From assembly GCF_021502655.1 (NCBI RefSeq), contig NZ_JAKFFT010000009.1, positions 434,001-498,000 of the forward strand: 64,000 nucleotides of DNA. Reading direction: 5' to 3'. Positions 62,514 to 64,000 of the stretch are shown here, in pieces. Source of the DNA: Dyadobacter sp. CY347 (GTDB lineage: Bacteria > Bacteroidota > Bacteroidia > Cytophagales > Spirosomataceae). The position numbers and the translations under genes are program-made. Numbering within the stretch: the stretch's first letter is position 1; each line of letters starts with the position of its first letter. A model generated the notes under the pieces. That model had not been told where the DNA came from. It did not search any database and was given only the letters and a program-made list of their open reading frames with translations.

Positions 62514-62959
62514 TCGTACCCAAGACTTAGGTCTTGTGCTTGCTTTGCGAGCATTTTCAGGTTTCTCTTGGTTATGGCTTTTTGCTGACCAGCATATTTC
62601 ATCAGATCTTCCAGTAAAATCCTCCGATGACTTCCTGCCTTTTTAAAAGGGATCACGCCGTCTTCAAGCATCTTGACAATGTGAGGACGGGACACATTTA
62701 ACATATCTGCTGCCTGTTGGGTACTCAGCTCAGACTCGGAAGGAATCAGCGAAATTGCTTTCCCCTCCGCCATGACAGAGAGGATATTAGACAGGAATTC
62801 AAGCGCTTTCCTAGGAATTGCAAAGGACTCCCCGCTTTCCTGAATACTAATGTTGACACTATCTGAGGTTCGCCCGAAGACAGCCGACTTAAAATTTGCA
62901 ACCGATTCGCTTGCCATTTGCTGTTCCCGTTGTGTTGGCCTTTCCAATACATTTTCCAT
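62510..62959 (-). CDS. HTH antitoxin of a PIN toxin-antitoxin pair, orphaned
   Basis: 149 residues from the ATG at 62959 (a TTG at 62980 is less likely). The C-terminal half has an excisionase-type helix-turn-helix: STQQAADMLNVSRPHIVKMLEDGVIPFKKAGSHRRILLEDL, ending AQDLSLGYE. Such proteins pair with PIN-domain ribonuclease toxins and overlap them by ATGA, which is also seen here, but the toxin is broken. It may still repress its own promoter. Confidence 0.82.
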   Translation of the reverse strand: MENVLERPTQREQQMASESVANFKSAVFGRTSDSVNISIQESGESFAIPRKALEFLSNILSVMAEGKAISLIPSESELSTQQAADMLNVSRPHIVKMLEDGVIPFKKAGSHRRILLEDLMKYAGQQKAITKRNLKMLAKQAQDLSLGYE

Positions 62960-63022
62960 GTCGTGAGTAAGTTTTAACAAATACGCTAAACGAAATAAAC
63001 GAAACGAAATCAGCTTGTCTAT

Positions 63023-63517
63023 TTATTCCAAACTAAGCACATTCGCACCCAACGGCTGTTCGGTGACCCGTTCCAACTTTTTGTCGTGAACGGTTACAAT
63101 GATTTCCACAGAGCCGGTGCTTACTGTGGCGGCGAGCATATGGCCGCCATGGGCGGTGAAGTCTTTTCCCGTGACTGTTCCGTGACAATGCAGGGACGGT
63201 TTTCCGTCTTTCCAGGCGATTGTGCCGCTCATGGAGGCCAGCTCAACTTTCTTGAATTCCTTTGGATCGTATTCCTTCGTGTCGAAATTAAAGAAGCCGA
63301 ATTTTACATTGACGAAACCCATGCCGCTCAGGTTTGCGGATGGGATCTTTTCCTTTACGGCTAACTTTTCCAGCTCAGCAAAAACATCATCGCCCTGCCG
63401 GAGGACCATCAGAAAGCCCGTTGGCACTTTTACATATTTTGGAATTTCCTGCGCATTTGTATGGGTTTTTAAAACAGAAAACAAGAGCAGCAGCGAAAGA
63501 AAACTAATAGTCTGCAT
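63023..63517 (-). CDS. Secreted PPC-domain (DUF296-like) protein
   Basis: 164 residues with a signal peptide (1-22, ending TNA-Q). The rest is a PPC/DUF296-like domain: VLRQGDDVFAELEKLAVKEKI, SGMGFVNVKFGFFN and SLHCHGTVTGKDFTAHGGHML, where the three histidines could bind metal. The domain is best known in plant AT-hook DNA-binding proteins, but with a signal peptide this bacterial protein should sit outside the cytoplasm, so DNA binding is unlikely. Function unknown. Confidence 0.78.
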   Translation of the reverse strand: MQTISFLSLLLLFSVLKTHTNAQEIPKYVKVPTGFLMVLRQGDDVFAELEKLAVKEKIPSANLSGMGFVNVKFGFFNFDTKEYDPKEFKKVELASMSGTIAWKDGKPSLHCHGTVTGKDFTAHGGHMLAATVSTGSVEIIVTVHDKKLERVTEQPLGANVLSLE

Positions 63518-63666
63518 GGTGATATGTCGGTTAGGTGATGATGTCCTGCCATCAAATAACTATGCCGCCAGCCGGTGCAACATTGTTTGTATCCTCATAT
63601 TTCGCAGCCCCGAGAAGGTTAATTATTGGTTAATCCACCGTTAACACAGCCTTAACATTGCCTGTC

Positions 63667-63674
63667 TACTTTTG
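63667..63674 (+). promoter_or_regulatory. Candidate -7 box of the last gene
   Basis: TACTTTTG on the plus strand fits TAnnTTTG and lies 75 bases before the ATG at 63750. No clear -33 TTTG at the proper distance. Confidence 0.4.
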
Positions 63675-63749
63675 CGGGCGTTAAACCTCCCTGCCCTGAC
63701 GAGGCACATTTTATCCAATCACAACTATTACTCAATTAACTCACAAAAA

Positions 63750-64000
63750 ATGAATCGATTAATTACCGGACTTATTGTGGCATTCGCAATGGTCTTCTGC
63801 TCGGCCACCTTATTTGCGCAGGGCAATGAAGCAACCATCATTGGGAAAGTCTCCGAAGTGAATGCAGGCCCGATCCCGGGCGCGACCGTCTTGGTCAGAA
63901 ACGAATCCACTGGTTTCCAGGCGGGTACAGTTACAGACATGAATGGCGATTACATTATCAAGCAATTGCCGCTTGGTTCGCCTTACTCCATCACAGTTTC
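63750..64000 (+). CDS. TonB-dependent receptor with carboxypeptidase-regulatory-like domain, N-terminal part (cut)
   Basis: The first 83 codons of a gene that leaves the window: signal peptide MNRLITGLIVAFAMVFCSATLFA-Q, then GKVSEVNAGPIPGATVLVRNESTG and TVTDMNGDYIIKQLPLGS, the regulatory-like beta domain of Oar- or SusC-type TonB receptors. The class cannot be fixed without the plug and barrel. Confidence 0.75.
   Translation, partial: MNRLITGLIVAFAMVFCSATLFAQGNEATIIGKVSEVNAGPIPGATVLVRNESTGFQAGTVTDMNGDYIIKQLPLGSPYSITV

Overview
This window looks like a chromosome segment from a Bacteroidota bacterium of the order Cytophagales, most like Dyadobacter or a close relative in the Spirosomataceae. 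The evidence is three SusC/SusD outer-membrane nutrient pairs, a hybrid two-component system with an AraC output domain (HTCS), an ECF sigma/FecR pair feeding a SusC with an STN domain, promoters of the TAnnTTTG type and Bacteroidota-style gene families throughout. The genus is inferred; the phylum is well supported. No tRNA, rRNA, CRISPR array, intact insertion sequence or phage was seen.

Left part (1-10 kb): a nitrate assimilation island. A NirB-type nitrite reductase (cut by the window edge) is divergent from a five-gene operon: CobA/SUMT for sirohaem, an alginate-export-type porin, a NarK-type nitrate transporter, a very large nitrate reductase fused to an FAD oxidoreductase and a BFD-like [2Fe-2S] domain, and a rubredoxin-tailed protein resembling nitrite/sulfite reductases. 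From 10 to 22 kb there is a CLC-type anion transporter, an NTF2-like protein, gene remnants (an alcohol dehydrogenase tail, a truncated HigB toxin beside an intact HigA-like antitoxin), a selenium/sulfur operon (mnmH-selD-rhodanese-TlpA), a TspO-like protein, an acyltransferase and a large hybrid sensor kinase.

Middle (21.6-43 kb): a fructose-bisphosphatase remnant abuts an array of about 180-bp hairpin-rich units. After it come a sigma-FecR-SusC-SusD unit, inositol-phosphate synthase, and a GH30 polysaccharide utilisation locus (GH30, SusD, SusC, HTCS) that contains a GC-rich dispersed-repeat cluster.

Right part (43-64 kb): a second alginate-export-type porin; an RluA-family N-terminal domain with no synthase domain; a GH13 enzyme; an HDAC-like/DUF1810/truncated Abi cluster with a candidate structured RNA next to it; an ECF sigma operon with putative anti-sigma, DUF4097-like and beta-barrel genes; a stand-alone TonB receptor; a third SusC/SusD pair divergent from a sulfatase; a PIN toxin wrecked by deletion beside its intact HTH antitoxin; a secreted PPC-domain protein; and the start of another TonB-type receptor.

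A recurring theme is gene decay. Two toxin-antitoxin modules each keep an intact antitoxin and a broken toxin, and two other genes survive only as fragments. No clear-cut new defence or mobile system was found. The best candidates for new biology are the rubredoxin-tailed nitrite-reductase-like protein, the hairpin array, and the predicted structured RNA at 49.2 kb.
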